Positions 1-8,566 are shown, counted from the first letter of the stretch. The stretch: DNA of 64,000 nucleotides from Acidobacteria bacterium 28-9 (GCA_002050355.1 MWYY01000060.1:89487-153486), one strand, 5' to 3'. Translations and numbers: made by a program. Notes: generated from the letters alone by a model not told the origin.

Positions 1-1113
1 ACAATGGGTTCGCCGCTCTTCAAAGTTCAATCTCTGCTTGATGAACACGATGCGGAAATCTTTTCGTCAAACTATGCGCTCTACGCCGATATGTCTTCGC
101 GCGTGATGAACCTTTTACAAAACTTCACGCCCGAGGTTGAAATTTATTCGATTGACGAAGCCTTTCTAAGTCTCGAACCGCGCAAAAATTCGCTGGAAAC
201 TCTGGCTCACTCAATCCGTGAAAAGATGTATAAATGGACAGGTATTCCGGTTTCAATCGGAATTGCCGAAACAAAAGTTCTGGCGAAGATTGCTAACAAA
301 CGTGCAAAGAAAGCCGCGTTAAAAGAACAAGGTGTTTTGAATCTTTATCGTTCGCCGAAGATTGAAAATATTTTGAAGGAAACAAATATTGAAGACGTTT
401 GGGGAATCGGTTATCGTTCGTCGCTGAAACTTAAAACAAACAATATTTTTAATGCCTGGCAATTAAGAGAAACTGACAATCGTTTCGTCCGAAGGCTTTT
501 AACGGTTGTCGGCGCAAGAATTGCGCTCGAACTTCGCGGAGTCAAATGCCTGCCGTTTGAACAGTTCTCCGCCAAAAAACATTCGATAACCTGTTCAAGA
601 AGTTTCGGTCAAACAGTAACTGATTACAATCAAATCAAAGAAGCTGTTTTATATTATTTAACGCGGGGCTGTGAGAAGATGAGAAGGAACAATCTAGCTG
701 CGCACGCTGTCACCGTTTTTATCGGCACAGACCGTTTCAGACCAATTCCAGAACCTTACTCAAATTCGGCAACATACACTTCAACTTATCGAGCCGACAG
801 CAACCAGGAAATTCAGGAATGGACAATCAAAACACTGGAAAAGATTTACAAAAAAGGTTTTGAATATCGCAAAGCCGGAATTATCCTGAGCGGGCTTGTG
901 CCAAACGAGAATCTAACAAAACGAATGTTTAATGATGAACAGTTTCAGCAGCGACACAAATTGATGAAAGCGATTGATGAAATAAACAAAAGGTTCGGCA
1001 AAGATACGGTTCGTTTCGGAAGCGTCAAAACCGAAGGCTGCTGGAAGATGAAGCAAACGCGGAAAAGCCGGAGTTATACGACAAATTGGAAGGAGATTCT
1101 TTCCGTAAATTGA
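1..1113 (+). CDS. umuC: Y-family DNA polymerase, UmuC-like (5' end outside window)
   Basis: Catalytic subunit of an error-prone translesion polymerase (Pol V type). The reading frame is open from base 1. The first visible residues match the region that follows the N-terminal catalytic Asp of UmuC, so about 50 residues lie upstream of the window. The SIDEAF motif (bases about 148-165) supplies the catalytic Asp-Glu pair. A helix-hairpin-helix stretch (VWGIGYRSSLKL) follows near base 395, then the little-finger region. The C-terminal 50 residues look like DUF4113, typical of UmuC and not of DinB. A umuD partner would be expected upstream and cannot be seen. About 370 of roughly 420 residues are present. 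Confidence 0.93.
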   Translation, partial: TMGSPLFKVQSLLDEHDAEIFSSNYALYADMSSRVMNLLQNFTPEVEIYSIDEAFLSLEPRKNSLETLAHSIREKMYKWTGIPVSIGIAETKVLAKIANKRAKKAALKEQGVLNLYRSPKIENILKETNIEDVWGIGYRSSLKLKTNNIFNAWQLRETDNRFVRRLLTVVGARIALELRGVKCLPFEQFSAKKHSITCSRSFGQTVTDYNQIKEAVLYYLTRGCEKMRRNNLAAHAVTVFIGTDRFRPIPEPYSNSATYTSTYRADSNQEIQEWTIKTLEKIYKKGFEYRKAGIILSGLVPNENLTKRMFNDEQFQQRHKLMKAIDEINKRFGKDTVRFGSVKTEGCWKMKQTRKSRSYTTNWKEILSVN

Positions 1114-1153
1114 TAAATTTTTGTGTGTAAAATATGCGCTAAATGTGTCAAAC

Positions 1154-1182
1154 TTAACAAAACTTGATGAAACTACTATAAT
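1154..1182 (+). promoter_or_regulatory. Sigma-70 type promoter for the thiE/thiD operon
   Basis: TTAACA (1154-1159), 17-bp spacer, perfect TATAAT (1177-1182). It lies in the gap after umuC and 70 bases ahead of the first gene of the operon. I see no TPP riboswitch between it and thiE. Confidence 0.6.
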
Positions 1183-1252
1183 CTAAAAGGCAATAAATAC
1201 TAAATAAAACGAAATAAGATGAACTTGTCTAAACTTAAAAGACCCATCATTT

Positions 1253-1564
1253 ATGATTGAAAAACTGACCGTCATTTTTTTTGTTTTATTATTTTTAATG
1301 GCGGGCGTCATTCTGATTCTTTTGCCGTGGGTTAATGTCGGAAACTTGAGCGATTGGGGCGACAATTACTTTCTGGCATTCATCGCGCAAAAAACCGGTC
1401 TGCCTTTTTTGCGAACAGTCGTCGCTTCCGGCTGGTTTCGCGGCGCGGTTTCCGGCTTGGGCGTTTTAAATCTTTTTTTTGCCTTCTGGGAAATGGCGCA
1501 TTTTAAGCAGAGTGTCGAGATGCTCGGCGGCAATATGACAAAACCGCCGCCCGAAAAATTGTGA
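1253..1564 (+). CDS. Small membrane protein, function unknown
   Basis: A 103-residue protein with a strongly hydrophobic N-terminal helix (about residues 5-26) and a second hydrophobic stretch near residues 62-80. The C-terminal tail is polar and Pro-rich. I do not recognise a family. Its stop codon overlaps the GTG start of thiE, so it is probably translationally coupled to the thiamine genes. A role in thiamine metabolism is not supported by anything beyond that position. No clear Shine-Dalgarno is visible. Confidence 0.7.
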   Translation: MIEKLTVIFFVLLFLMAGVILILLPWVNVGNLSDWGDNYFLAFIAQKTGLPFLRTVVASGWFRGAVSGLGVLNLFFAFWEMAHFKQSVEMLGGNMTKPPPEKL

Positions 1565-2205
1565 AGCGCAAACAATTGTTCGTTCAAAAACCTTTCGTCT
1601 ATTTGATAACCGAAGGAAAAGCAACGCCCGAAAATTTTCTCCGTAAAAAAAATGAAATTCTTCGACTTATCAAAAACGCCGTCGAAGCAAAAATCTCCCT
1701 AGTTCAAATTCGTGAAAAACATCTCACCGCAAAACTCGTGTTTGAGTTAGCTTCGGAGGCTGCAAAAATCACACGCCGAACCGCAACCGGATTGCTCGTC
1801 AACGACCGCGCCGATATTGCACTTGCCGCGCGCGCTGACGGTGTTCAACTAACTTCCTGCTCGCTTTCTACAGAAATTATTCGAGCGAGTTTCCCGCCCG
1901 CTTTTATCATCGGCGTTTCGACTCACAATTTGGAAGAAGCCGCAGATGCAAAACGGCAAGGCGCGGATTTCATTACGTTCAGCCCGATATTTTCGACGCC
2001 GACAAAAGAAAAATACGGCGCGCCGCAAGGTTTGAAAAAGCTGCGCGAGGTTTGCGACAGGTTAAACCCTTTTCTGGTCGTTGCGCTCGGCGGAATCGAC
2101 GAAAATAATTACGCATCGGTTTTGGAAAACGGTGCAAGCGGCTTTGCCGCGATTCGATTTTTGAACGACGCGAAAGTTTTGAAAAAATTGGCGGCAAAAA
2201 AATGA
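1561..2205 (+). CDS. thiE: Thiamine-phosphate synthase
   Basis: Joins HMP-pyrophosphate and the thiazole phosphate carboxylate to make thiamine monophosphate. The 214-residue length fits the family. Visible signatures are QIREKHL near residue 50, VNDRADIA with ADGVQL near residues 80-95, GVSTHNLEEA, the FSPIFSTPTK phosphate loop and VALGGID near residue 178. Start is GTG at 1561, overlapping the previous stop; the gene in turn overlaps thiD by four bases (ATGA). Both overlaps support one operon. The thiazole-branch enzyme thiO is at 49276 on the other strand, so thiamine genes are dispersed here. Confidence 0.93.
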   Translation: MKRKQLFVQKPFVYLITEGKATPENFLRKKNEILRLIKNAVEAKISLVQIREKHLTAKLVFELASEAAKITRRTATGLLVNDRADIALAARADGVQLTSCSLSTEIIRASFPPAFIIGVSTHNLEEAADAKRQGADFITFSPIFSTPTKEKYGAPQGLKKLREVCDRLNPFLVVALGGIDENNYASVLENGASGFAAIRFLNDAKVLKKLAAKK

Positions 2206-3089
2206 AATCCAAAATTCAAAATCCAAAATCCAAAATCTGCTTAACCGTTGCCGGTCTCGACCCGTCGGGTGGCGCCGGAATCATTGCCGACATAAAAACT
2301 TTTACAGCATTCGGATGTTTTGCCGCCGCCGCCGTAACTTCGCTAACTTTTCAGAATACCTGCGGAGTTTTCGGCGCGGCGCACCAAACTGCGGAAACAG
2401 TCCGCGGGCAAATCCTGCCGGTTATTGAAGATTTTAAGGTCGCCGCCGTCAAAACCGGAATGCTTCCGACACGCGAAATTATTGAAGAAACGGCGCAGAT
2501 TATAAAAGAAAATAAATTGAAAAATATTGTGGTTGACCCGGTTGTTCGTTCGACTTCCGGCTTTGATTTGATTGACGAAAGCGCGCTTCGCTCTTTAATC
2601 GAAAAACTTTTTCCGCTTGCCGACATCGTTACACCAAATTTGCCCGAAGCCGAACGCATCGCTCGAATGAAAATCGAAAACGAAGCGGACATTGAAAAAG
2701 CCGCGCGCATTATACAATCTTTCGGCGCGAAAAATGTTTTGATAAAAGGCGGACACAGTTCAACTTTGGATTTGGAAGAAGACCACTCTAAACCTAACAA
2801 AGGACAAAAGACAAAGGACAAAAGACGAACAGCGCGGGATTATTTGTTTGCCGGTGAAAATTTACACATTTTTGGAGCCGAATTTATTGAAACAACTGCA
2901 ACGCACGGAACAGGTTGCACGCTGGCGTCGGCAATTGCCGCAAATTTAGCTTTGGGGGAAAATTTGATTGTTGCCGTTGAGACGGCTAAAAGATTTGTAA
3001 CTGAAGCAATTCGCACGGCGCCAAATCTGGGCAAAGGAAACTCGCCAATAAATCATTCGATTTTGGATTTTGGATTTGCGAAAAGTTAA
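2202..3089 (+). CDS. thiD: Hydroxymethylpyrimidine/phosphomethylpyrimidine kinase, with repeat-encoded insertions
   Basis: Phosphorylates HMP and HMP-P in the pyrimidine branch of thiamine synthesis. Ribokinase-fold motifs are intact: GLDPSGGAGI near residue 18 and HGTGCTLASAIAANL near residue 233, which carries the catalytic Cys and anion hole. At 295 residues it is longer than the usual 260-270. The excess is explained by 7-nt repeat DNA at three places: the first 12 codons (MKSKIQNPKSKI), a Lys-rich insert near residues 199-208, and the last codons (ILDFGFAKS). If the N-terminal repeat is not translated, no obvious alternative ATG exists before ICLTVAGLD. The core is complete, so the enzyme is probably functional. 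Confidence 0.92.
   Translation: MKSKIQNPKSKICLTVAGLDPSGGAGIIADIKTFTAFGCFAAAAVTSLTFQNTCGVFGAAHQTAETVRGQILPVIEDFKVAAVKTGMLPTREIIEETAQIIKENKLKNIVVDPVVRSTSGFDLIDESALRSLIEKLFPLADIVTPNLPEAERIARMKIENEADIEKAARIIQSFGAKNVLIKGGHSSTLDLEEDHSKPNKGQKTKDKRRTARDYLFAGENLHIFGAEFIETTATHGTGCTLASAIAANLALGENLIVAVETAKRFVTEAIRTAPNLGKGNSPINHSILDFGFAKS
2205..2237 (+). repeat. Heptamer tandem repeat, unit AAATCCA, inside thiD start
   Basis: Four and a half exact-period 7-nt units (one with T for C). Translated as the thiD N-terminus. The inverse complement recurs at the 3' end of the same gene (3060-3080). Confidence 0.9.
2797..2826 (+). repeat. Heptamer tandem repeat, units ACAAAGG/ACAAAAG, inside thiD
   Basis: Four alternating 7-nt units, read in frame as a Lys/Gln-rich insert in a loop between the ribokinase-fold GGH segment and the next strand. 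Confidence 0.9.
3060..3080 (+). repeat. Heptamer repeat, unit ATTTTGG, inside thiD 3' end
   Basis: Two full units and a partial third. The reverse complement reads AAATCCAAAATCCAAAATC, a 19-nt exact match to the repeat at the thiD start, so the gene is bracketed by inverted copies. Confidence 0.85.
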
Positions 3090-3133
3090 TTAGACGAAAA
3101 TCTCACACTGATATTAGACTTTAGATGTTGGGC

Positions 3134-4000
3134 TTACTTTGCCGGTGTGAAAATACTTGGCGACAGATAAGTTACACCAAAGGTAACGCCGGTTCGCGGG
3201 CTGAATTTCGTCAAACCGAAAATCGCCGCCGTGTCGAAACGCAAGCCCGAAGCCTTGACTTGCGTGCCGATGCGAAATTGTCCGATGCTTTCCGTTCCCA
3301 GAGGCGCGTTGCCTTTGCGCGTGTTGGCGCGCCCGTTGACTTCGCTGACGATGTTTATCCGTTCGTTGAAGCGGTAAATGCCGGCTAAACCGTAAAGCAA
3401 AACGTCATTTTGCGTAAATCGCTCAAGCGGCGCGGTCATAATTCCCAAACCGATATTGCCGAAAGTGTTAAAACGCGCTTCTTTTCCAAACCTTCTGCCG
3501 AATCTTTTCTGCACCAAAAATTTACCGAAAACGTTGATTTGATTTGTTCCGATGCCGCGCGCCTGGTCTGTGTTCGGCAATTGAAAACCGAATTTAAAGC
3601 CAACGGCAGGCGTATTTCTTGTTTCATTTCGGAGTTTTATCTTTGTCGAAACGATAAAATCGCCCACGTCGTTACTCGAATTTCCGTCCAGATTTAAAGG
3701 GATCGGCGAAAGGTTTGACGCCGAATTTATCGCCAGAAAATTTTGCAGAACGCCTTCAACCTCGAATTCGACATTGGAAGCGAAACCGACTCGGACGCGA
3801 ACATCGCCGACGCGCGTTAAATCGCCTCTTAAACCGGAGAGCGGAAATTTTGCGTTTTGCAGAAAATCAACGCCTGCCGAAATTTCAATCGAACCTTGCG
3901 GCGTTGTATCAACGTCTTCGGTCAAAAGCGGTCGCTGCTGCGCGAACGTGAAAAAGCTCGAACAAAAAATTAAAAATAATGCGGCAGAAAAGCGTTTCAT
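3134..4000 (-). CDS. Secreted outer-membrane beta-barrel-like protein
   Basis: 288 residues from the ATG at 4000, chosen because it begins directly with a signal peptide (MKRFSAALFLIF..FAQQ). An ATG at 4024 would add eight residues. The mature part alternates polar and hydrophobic residues, with many Gly/Phe/Arg (VRVRVGFASNVEFEVEG, GFKFGFQLPN, INIVSEVNGRAN), as in transmembrane beta-barrels such as the transporter-like MetA-pathway proteins. It ends with TGVTFGVTYLSPS..FTPAK. Substrate is unknown. It converges on thiD with a 44-base gap. Confidence 0.7.
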   Translation of the reverse strand: MKRFSAALFLIFCSSFFTFAQQRPLLTEDVDTTPQGSIEISAGVDFLQNAKFPLSGLRGDLTRVGDVRVRVGFASNVEFEVEGVLQNFLAINSASNLSPIPLNLDGNSSNDVGDFIVSTKIKLRNETRNTPAVGFKFGFQLPNTDQARGIGTNQINVFGKFLVQKRFGRRFGKEARFNTFGNIGLGIMTAPLERFTQNDVLLYGLAGIYRFNERINIVSEVNGRANTRKGNAPLGTESIGQFRIGTQVKASGLRFDTAAIFGLTKFSPRTGVTFGVTYLSPSIFTPAK

Positions 4001-4133
4001 ATATCCGGTTTTTAATTCTGACATCAAACCTTAAGTTTTGTAAATTAAAATTGTGAAGCTTTCTCTAAACTAAAAGATAATCAGTATTTTTTATAAAAAT
4101 TTTTGTTACCGTATTTGCTTGTCGAAAAAAGTC

Positions 4134-4160
4134 TTGACAGATTTATAAAATAGGTATAGA
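4134..4160 (+). promoter_or_regulatory. Candidate sigma-70 promoter
   Basis: TTGACA (4134-4139) and TATAGA (4155-4160), separated by 15 bp, which is slightly short. It precedes the peptidoglycan-binding gene, and the large palindrome at 4191 would lie in its transcribed leader. Confidence 0.5.
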
Positions 4161-4190
4161 ACTCTGTAACTGAAACACTAAAATCAATGA

Positions 4191-4235
4191 TTCAGAAATT
4201 TAGTTGTAGCCACGGCTACAGACTAAATTTCTGAG
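4191..4235. repeat. Long near-perfect palindrome
   Basis: Left arm TCAGAAATTTAGTTGTAGCC, right arm complementary over 20 positions with a single bulged base; only a 2-4 nt apex. No T-run follows, so it is not a typical terminator. It resembles a REP- or MITE-like interspersed palindrome, which is an inference. Confidence 0.7.
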
Positions 4236-4273
4236 TTGTCATTACTTTAAAAGAATAAAAAGAGGTAGAAACA

Positions 4274-4911
4274 ATGAAAAATTAATTTTTGTTTTAGCAG
4301 CCTTCTTTCTGTTTGGCGTTTCGATAAACGCGCAAACTAATGCTGCAACCGACAATCAGACAAAAACTGCCGACGCCGCAAAACCTAAAAAACAAAGTTT
4401 CCGCGCAAACAAAGAACAAGTCTCGACAGCGCAGAAAATGTTGAAGGATAAAGGTTTATACACAGGTGCGGAAACCGGTGAACGTAATGCGGACACGCGA
4501 GCCGCGATAAAAAGTTTTCAAAGCGCAAACGGTTTGAAAGCGACGGGAACGTTCAATCGCGCAACGCTCGAAAAGATGAACGTCGAATTAACTGATGCGC
4601 AAAAACTGATTCCAGTTTCGCCAAACTCGTTTGCGACCAGCGAAACAAAAGAAAGCAAAACCGATAAGCCGAAACGCGGCGCTGTTTTCCGCGCCAGCAA
4701 AGAGCAAGTTACGCAGGCGCAAAAAATGCTCAAAGAAAAGGGAATGTACAGCGGCGAGGCGACCGGAAAACTCGACGACGCGACGCGCGAAGGTTTGAAA
4801 AAATATCAAGCGGCAAACGAACTCAAAGTTACCGGCACGCTCAATCAAATTACGCTCGACAAAATGGGCATCGCGCTGACCGACAAACAAAAGGAAAACG
4901 CAAAAAACTAG
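4274..4911 (+). CDS. Secreted protein with two peptidoglycan-binding-like domains (frameshift after start)
   Basis: The expected start ATG at 4274, preceded by AGAGG, is followed by five A and then hits TAA at once. One more A would restore a frame that runs on as a signal peptide (KLIFVLAAFFLFGVSINAQ) and is open to 4911. The mature protein is two near-identical repeats: ANKEQVSTAQKMLKDKGLY..IKSFQSANGLKATGTFNRATL and SKEQVTQAQKMLKEKGMY..LKKYQAANELKVTGTLNQITL. Each matches the PG_binding_1 pattern of a three-helix cell-wall-binding module. A Lys/Thr linker of about 35 residues separates them. The lesion may be a homopolymer sequencing error, a real mutation or slippage. No in-frame ATG, GTG or TTG exists before 4438. 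Confidence 0.75.
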
Positions 4912-5053
4912 CGGATGTAAAAATGCTTCAACCGCCGATTTTTCGGTTTAAAGCAATTCCAGAAACAGCGGCAATTGTTCGGAGTTATAATTTGCTGTGT
5001 GTAAAATTCTAAATCACGTCTAAAAGCGTAACTATGGACAATTGTCGCATTAG

Positions 5054-5530
5054 CTAAATTTTGCCGTAAATCTTTATCGACAGATTATCTTCAAGCTGTT
5101 TTATTTCCTGTGTTTGAAAGCCGGATAAAAAATCTCTTGGCATAAACGTATCGGCATTTTCAGCATTGTCGGAAACTTCCGTTACAATCCATTTTTCAAT
5201 TGCATCGGCAAAATTTTCATAAGTCGTCGCGCCGCCGATGATGAATAAATCACAATTCAGGTATTTTGCCAAAGCCAAAACTTCTTCCGTGCTTCGCAAA
5301 AGCAAAACACTCGGTTGATTTCCAATGGTTTCGGAACGACTCAATAGAATATTCAAACGATTCGGCAAAGGTTTTCCGATTGATTTCCAAGTATTTATGC
5401 CCATCACAACGGCATTGTTCAAGGTGGTTTCCTTAAAAAATTTCAAATCAGCCGAATAATGCCACGGCAGTTTTCCGTCTTTGCCGATGGCGAAATTTTT
5501 TGCGATTGCGACAATCCCGATTATTGCCAT
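5054..5530 (-). CDS. folA: Dihydrofolate reductase
   Basis: Reduces dihydrofolate to tetrahydrofolate with NADPH. The 158-residue length is typical. Visible family features are the GIVAIAKNFAIGKDGKLPWH N-terminus with the substrate-loop Trp, the DLKFFKETT helix carrying the usual acidic residue, VVMGINTWKSIGKPLPNR, and the FIIGGATTYE cofactor loop. The start lies directly against the stop of the DUF2071 gene (5531), making it the last gene of a selB/DUF2071/folA transcription unit. Confidence 0.95.
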   Translation of the reverse strand: MAIIGIVAIAKNFAIGKDGKLPWHYSADLKFFKETTLNNAVVMGINTWKSIGKPLPNRLNILLSRSETIGNQPSVLLLRSTEEVLALAKYLNCDLFIIGGATTYENFADAIEKWIVTEVSDNAENADTFMPRDFLSGFQTQEIKQLEDNLSIKIYGKI

Positions 5531-6232
5531 TTAAGTTATTTTTTCACCTTTGAAAACTGAAATTTCCGAACCTTTTGCCAATAAAATCGAATATGGTTTC
5601 GCCTCGCTCAAAAAGGCAAATTTTTTGCCGTAAGTAAAGCTGAAATCAACGTCAATTTCCGCGCAAGTGACGCCAAACAAATTCCATTTCGGATGCTCGA
5701 CTTTGTATTCGTCGGTACGATTTGCGCCGCGTTTTGTGTAGCCCCAATAATGTTCAATGATAAATTCGCCGTGCGAATTTTCGGCGGGAACACCAAGACT
5801 TTCGCCGATTTATACTGAAATGCGATTTTCTCAAAAGGTTTTCGACCAGAAATAAGCAATTTTGTTTTCGCTTTGTTCGTGCCGCGTTTTCCAGGTTTCA
5901 TAAGGCTCCCCGTAAAAAGTTCTGGCGACAATCGCAATAGCGCGGCGCGGGACGATTTCTTTGATAAAAACCACGCCGCGACGGATTTCATTTTTTGTTT
6001 CGCGCCTGACATAAAACCGTAGATTTATCTCTTCAAAATTTGTATGAAAAGGCACGGGCAGGCGTAAAACCTTTGTATTCAAAAACTTGAACGCGACAAG
6101 GCTAACATAGTATTTTCCTTCGTGCGAGTCTAATTTTGTTTCTCTCGGCACAAATTCTGCTAAAAGTGACGGTTCGATTTCGTAATTTGCCATCACCAAA
6201 TCCTGCCATTTTGCCGTTAAAAATTTTCGCAT
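5531..6232 (-). pseudogene. DUF2071 (YqjF-like) protein, reading frame broken twice
   Basis: From ATG 6232 the first 130 residues are a clear DUF2071 N-terminus (LTAKWQDLVMANYEIEPSLL, NFEEINLRFYVRRETK, GVVFIKEIVPRRAIA). Near 5843 an extra A in a run shifts the frame and brings an in-frame TGA at 5831. The neighbouring frame continues as KPFEKIAFQYK. Near 5810 a missing A restores the first frame, which reads GESLGVPAENSHGEF, IIEHYWGY and the family C-terminus to TAA at 5531. With both corrections the protein would be about 233 residues. The two shifts compensate and both fall in A-runs, so sequencing error is possible. Function of the family is unknown. Confidence 0.8.
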
Positions 6233-6236
6233 CTTT

Positions 6237-8159
6237 TTACAAAATCAAACGTTTATCTCCGGCGCGGCGCGTCAGTTTTTCGCGGTCTAGATATTCGAGA
6301 AGCGGAATCGCATATTTGCGCGAGACGTTTGCAATATCCTTAAAAGCCGCCACGTCAATCAAACGGTCGGAGGCATCCGCCGCAAATTCTTTTAGGTTTT
6401 TTATCAAATCGTCAATCGCTTCTGTAGTGAAATAAAATTCTTCCGTTACTTTTATGACTTCGCCGGAATTTATAAAAAGCTGAAATATTTTCCGTGCGTG
6501 TTCTTTATTTAATTTCGTGTTCTCAGACGCTTCGGTCAGAGCCTTTTCAAGCGTCGGCACTTCCAATTTCGCGGTTTTGTAGATATTTTCTAACCGCTCG
6601 CGCAAAACGTTTTCTTCGGCTGACAATTTAGGATTATGGGAAACAAGCCCGACAAAATCTTTTTCCGAGACAATTTTACTCTCCATTTCCAAACTTTGAA
6701 GGGAGATTTTGAAAATCTCCGGCGCGAGCCGCGAAAAGATTTTCTCACGCAGAGTTTCTCGCAAAATCCCTTTTGCAAGCGGTTCTTTTCGATGATAATT
6801 TTCGATTTCGATCAAAGTTTTTGCTTTCAAATTTTCAAACGGCAACCGCGCAATGTAAAAATTGTCTGCTTTGGCAATTGCTTTTTTATCGAGATTTTCG
6901 CCAATCGCTTTTTGCAAAATCTCTGTGCGCCAACCGGTTCGCGCCTGCAAATCCGAAAATGTCGCGCCGTGTTCGCTCGCCGTTTCGAGAAAAAGTTTTA
7001 TTTGTTCGGCTTTGTCACTTTCGGCTTTGATTAAATTTTGCAAATACCTGCAAGCGTTTTCGACATCTTTTCGTCGATGCCTTGCCGCAAAATTATCCAA
7101 AACTTTTCCGCCCGCCACGGTCGTCTGCGGCGAGTAGCTGCGAATAATAAACCTATCATTTGGAGCGGTTACGACAGGAATTTCCAAACGCAGCTGCACA
7201 AAATCTTTCTCGCTCGCTGCAATTTCGTTTCGCTCGTTTAAAACCTGAACTCTAGCAAGAGCTTCGATTGTGCCGATGTGAACGCGAACGCGCTGACGTG
7301 ATTTCAAACTGTGTTTCGCGTTCTTCAAAACTTCGATTTCGGCATCGAAAATCTGTGTTGCGCGCAGAGAATTTTTTTCGCACAAAACCATACCGCGCAC
7401 GATTTCCGAATGCTCGACGCCGCCCAAATTAACGGCGGTTCGCTGCCCTGAACCGGCTGATTTGACCGTCTTTCCGTGAGTTTGCAAGCCGCGAACACGC
7501 GCTTTTTTCTGCAACGGCAGAATTTCCATCTCGTCGGCTTCGCGTATTTCACCCGAACGGAGCGTTCCGGTTACGACCGCGCCGAAACCTTTGACGGAAA
7601 AGCTGCGGTCAATCGGAAGACGCGCAACAGTTTCGTTTTTTCTGGCGGGAATTTTTCTGGAAATTTCGCATAAGATTCTTTTGAAATCTTCAATACCCGC
7701 GCCAGTTTTCGCGCTCACGCAAACGATTGGCGCATTTTCGAGAAACGAATTTTCGACGAGTTCTGCGGCATCGAGTTTGACCAGTTCGAGCAGTTCCGCG
7801 TCGTCAACTGCGTCAATTTTCGTCAAAACGATCAAACCGAATTTTATTTCGAGCAGACGACAAATTTCAAAATGCTCGCGCGTTTGCGGCATCACGCCTT
7901 CATCGGCGGCGATGACCAGTGCGACTAAATCAATGCCGTGCGCACCCGCCAGCATATTTTTGACGAACTTTTCGTGTCCCGGAACATCAACAAAACCGAC
8001 GCGCACGTCGCCCAAATCAAGCTCGGCAAAACCGATGTCAATCGTAATGCCGCGTTGTTTTTCTTCGGGCAGACGGTCGGCATCAACGCCTGTCAATGCT
8101 TTGACAAGCGAAGTTTTTCCGTGGTCGATGTGTCCGGCTGTCCCGACGATTATGTCCAT
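6237..8159 (-). CDS. selB: Selenocysteine-specific elongation factor
   Basis: GTPase that carries Sec-tRNA(Sec) to UGA codons followed by a SECIS hairpin. The start is the ATG at 8159, because the family begins directly with [17 protein letters not shown]. GTPase motifs: GHIDHGKT (9-16), DVPGHE (58-63), TKID (113-116) and SAKTG. EF-Tu-like beta-barrel domains follow. The C-terminal 250 residues, rich in winged-helix-like segments, are the expected SECIS-binding WHD array. At 640 residues the gene is full length. A likely client, a CxxU protein, is at 32446. selA, selC and selD are not in the window. The stop is 4 bases before the DUF2071 start. Confidence 0.95.
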   Translation of the reverse strand: MDIIVGTAGHIDHGKTSLVKALTGVDADRLPEEKQRGITIDIGFAELDLGDVRVGFVDVPGHEKFVKNMLAGAHGIDLVALVIAADEGVMPQTREHFEICRLLEIKFGLIVLTKIDAVDDAELLELVKLDAAELVENSFLENAPIVCVSAKTGAGIEDFKRILCEISRKIPARKNETVARLPIDRSFSVKGFGAVVTGTLRSGEIREADEMEILPLQKKARVRGLQTHGKTVKSAGSGQRTAVNLGGVEHSEIVRGMVLCEKNSLRATQIFDAEIEVLKNAKHSLKSRQRVRVHIGTIEALARVQVLNERNEIAASEKDFVQLRLEIPVVTAPNDRFIIRSYSPQTTVAGGKVLDNFAARHRRKDVENACRYLQNLIKAESDKAEQIKLFLETASEHGATFSDLQARTGWRTEILQKAIGENLDKKAIAKADNFYIARLPFENLKAKTLIEIENYHRKEPLAKGILRETLREKIFSRLAPEIFKISLQSLEMESKIVSEKDFVGLVSHNPKLSAEENVLRERLENIYKTAKLEVPTLEKALTEASENTKLNKEHARKIFQLFINSGEVIKVTEEFYFTTEAIDDLIKNLKEFAADASDRLIDVAAFKDIANVSRKYAIPLLEYLDREKLTRRAGDKRLIL

Positions 8160-8166
8160 AAAAAGA

Positions 8167-8206
8167 AATTCCAAGTTTAACATTTTCACAGGTTAAACTT
8201 GGAATT
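8167..8206. repeat. Perfect 15-bp inverted repeat in the selB leader
   Basis: Arms AATTCCAAGTTTAAC (8167-8181) and its exact complement (8192-8206), 10-nt loop, ending 8 bases ahead of the selB ATG. On the selB transcript it would fold just upstream of the ribosome-binding region. It could be a hairpin, an operator or a relic of the local repeat family. Confidence 0.65.
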
Positions 8207-8232
8207 CTGAAGGTTTTTAATTTTAGTTTTAT

Positions 8233-8432
8233 TTATCTGACAATTTCAAAATCAATTGATTGTGATGTAATTTGTTTCTTTTCTTTAGCTAAACCGTCTG
8301 CTGAATCAAATTGGTTGATATTTTTAAGACATCTTCGCCCGACGGCGGAGTGGCGCTCGGACTCTGGGCAAAAACAGAAACTTTCAGCAAAAAGAAAACT
8401 GCCGAAAAAGCCGCAAAAGAAAAATACTTCAT
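8233..8432 (-). pseudogene. Remnant of a secreted, VWFA-like protein gene
   Basis: ATG at 8432 with a good AGGAG site. It starts with a signal peptide (MKYFSFAAFSAVFFLLKVSVFAQ) and then reads SGEDVLKISTNLIQ. That resembles the conserved opening of acidobacterial VWFA-related proteins, where a 'TNLIQ' strand leads into the domain. The frame then stops at 8289 after 47 residues. A neighbouring frame continues as DSADGLAKEKKQITSQSIDF and ends in TAA at 8233. No VWA domain follows. I read it as a gene start with the body deleted; an intact 47-residue secreted peptide is the alternative. Confidence 0.5.
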
Positions 8433-8566
8433 CTTTAGAACTCCTGATGTTTTATAAATAACCGGATTTGCCGATAACAATTTATCTTATGAGTCAAAAA
8501 TTGTCATCAATATTTAGAAATGAAAAACGATTTTTGACGGAAGACTTCGGCGGTTAATTGATGTTT

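Noticed and set aside
1114..1252. TPP riboswitch ahead of the thiamine operon
   Set aside because: I could not find the conserved CTGAGA and ACCTGA-type blocks or the expected stem arrangement.
3125..3388. Plus-strand open frames opposite the beta-barrel gene and many similar antisense frames
   Set aside because: They mirror the codon pattern of the real gene on the other strand and show no family features.
5831..5833. In-frame TGA in the DUF2071 gene as a second selenocysteine codon
   Set aside because: Six codons later the same frame meets a TAA, and the family sequence continues in the neighbouring frame. Frameshift explains it better, and Sec is not known in DUF2071.
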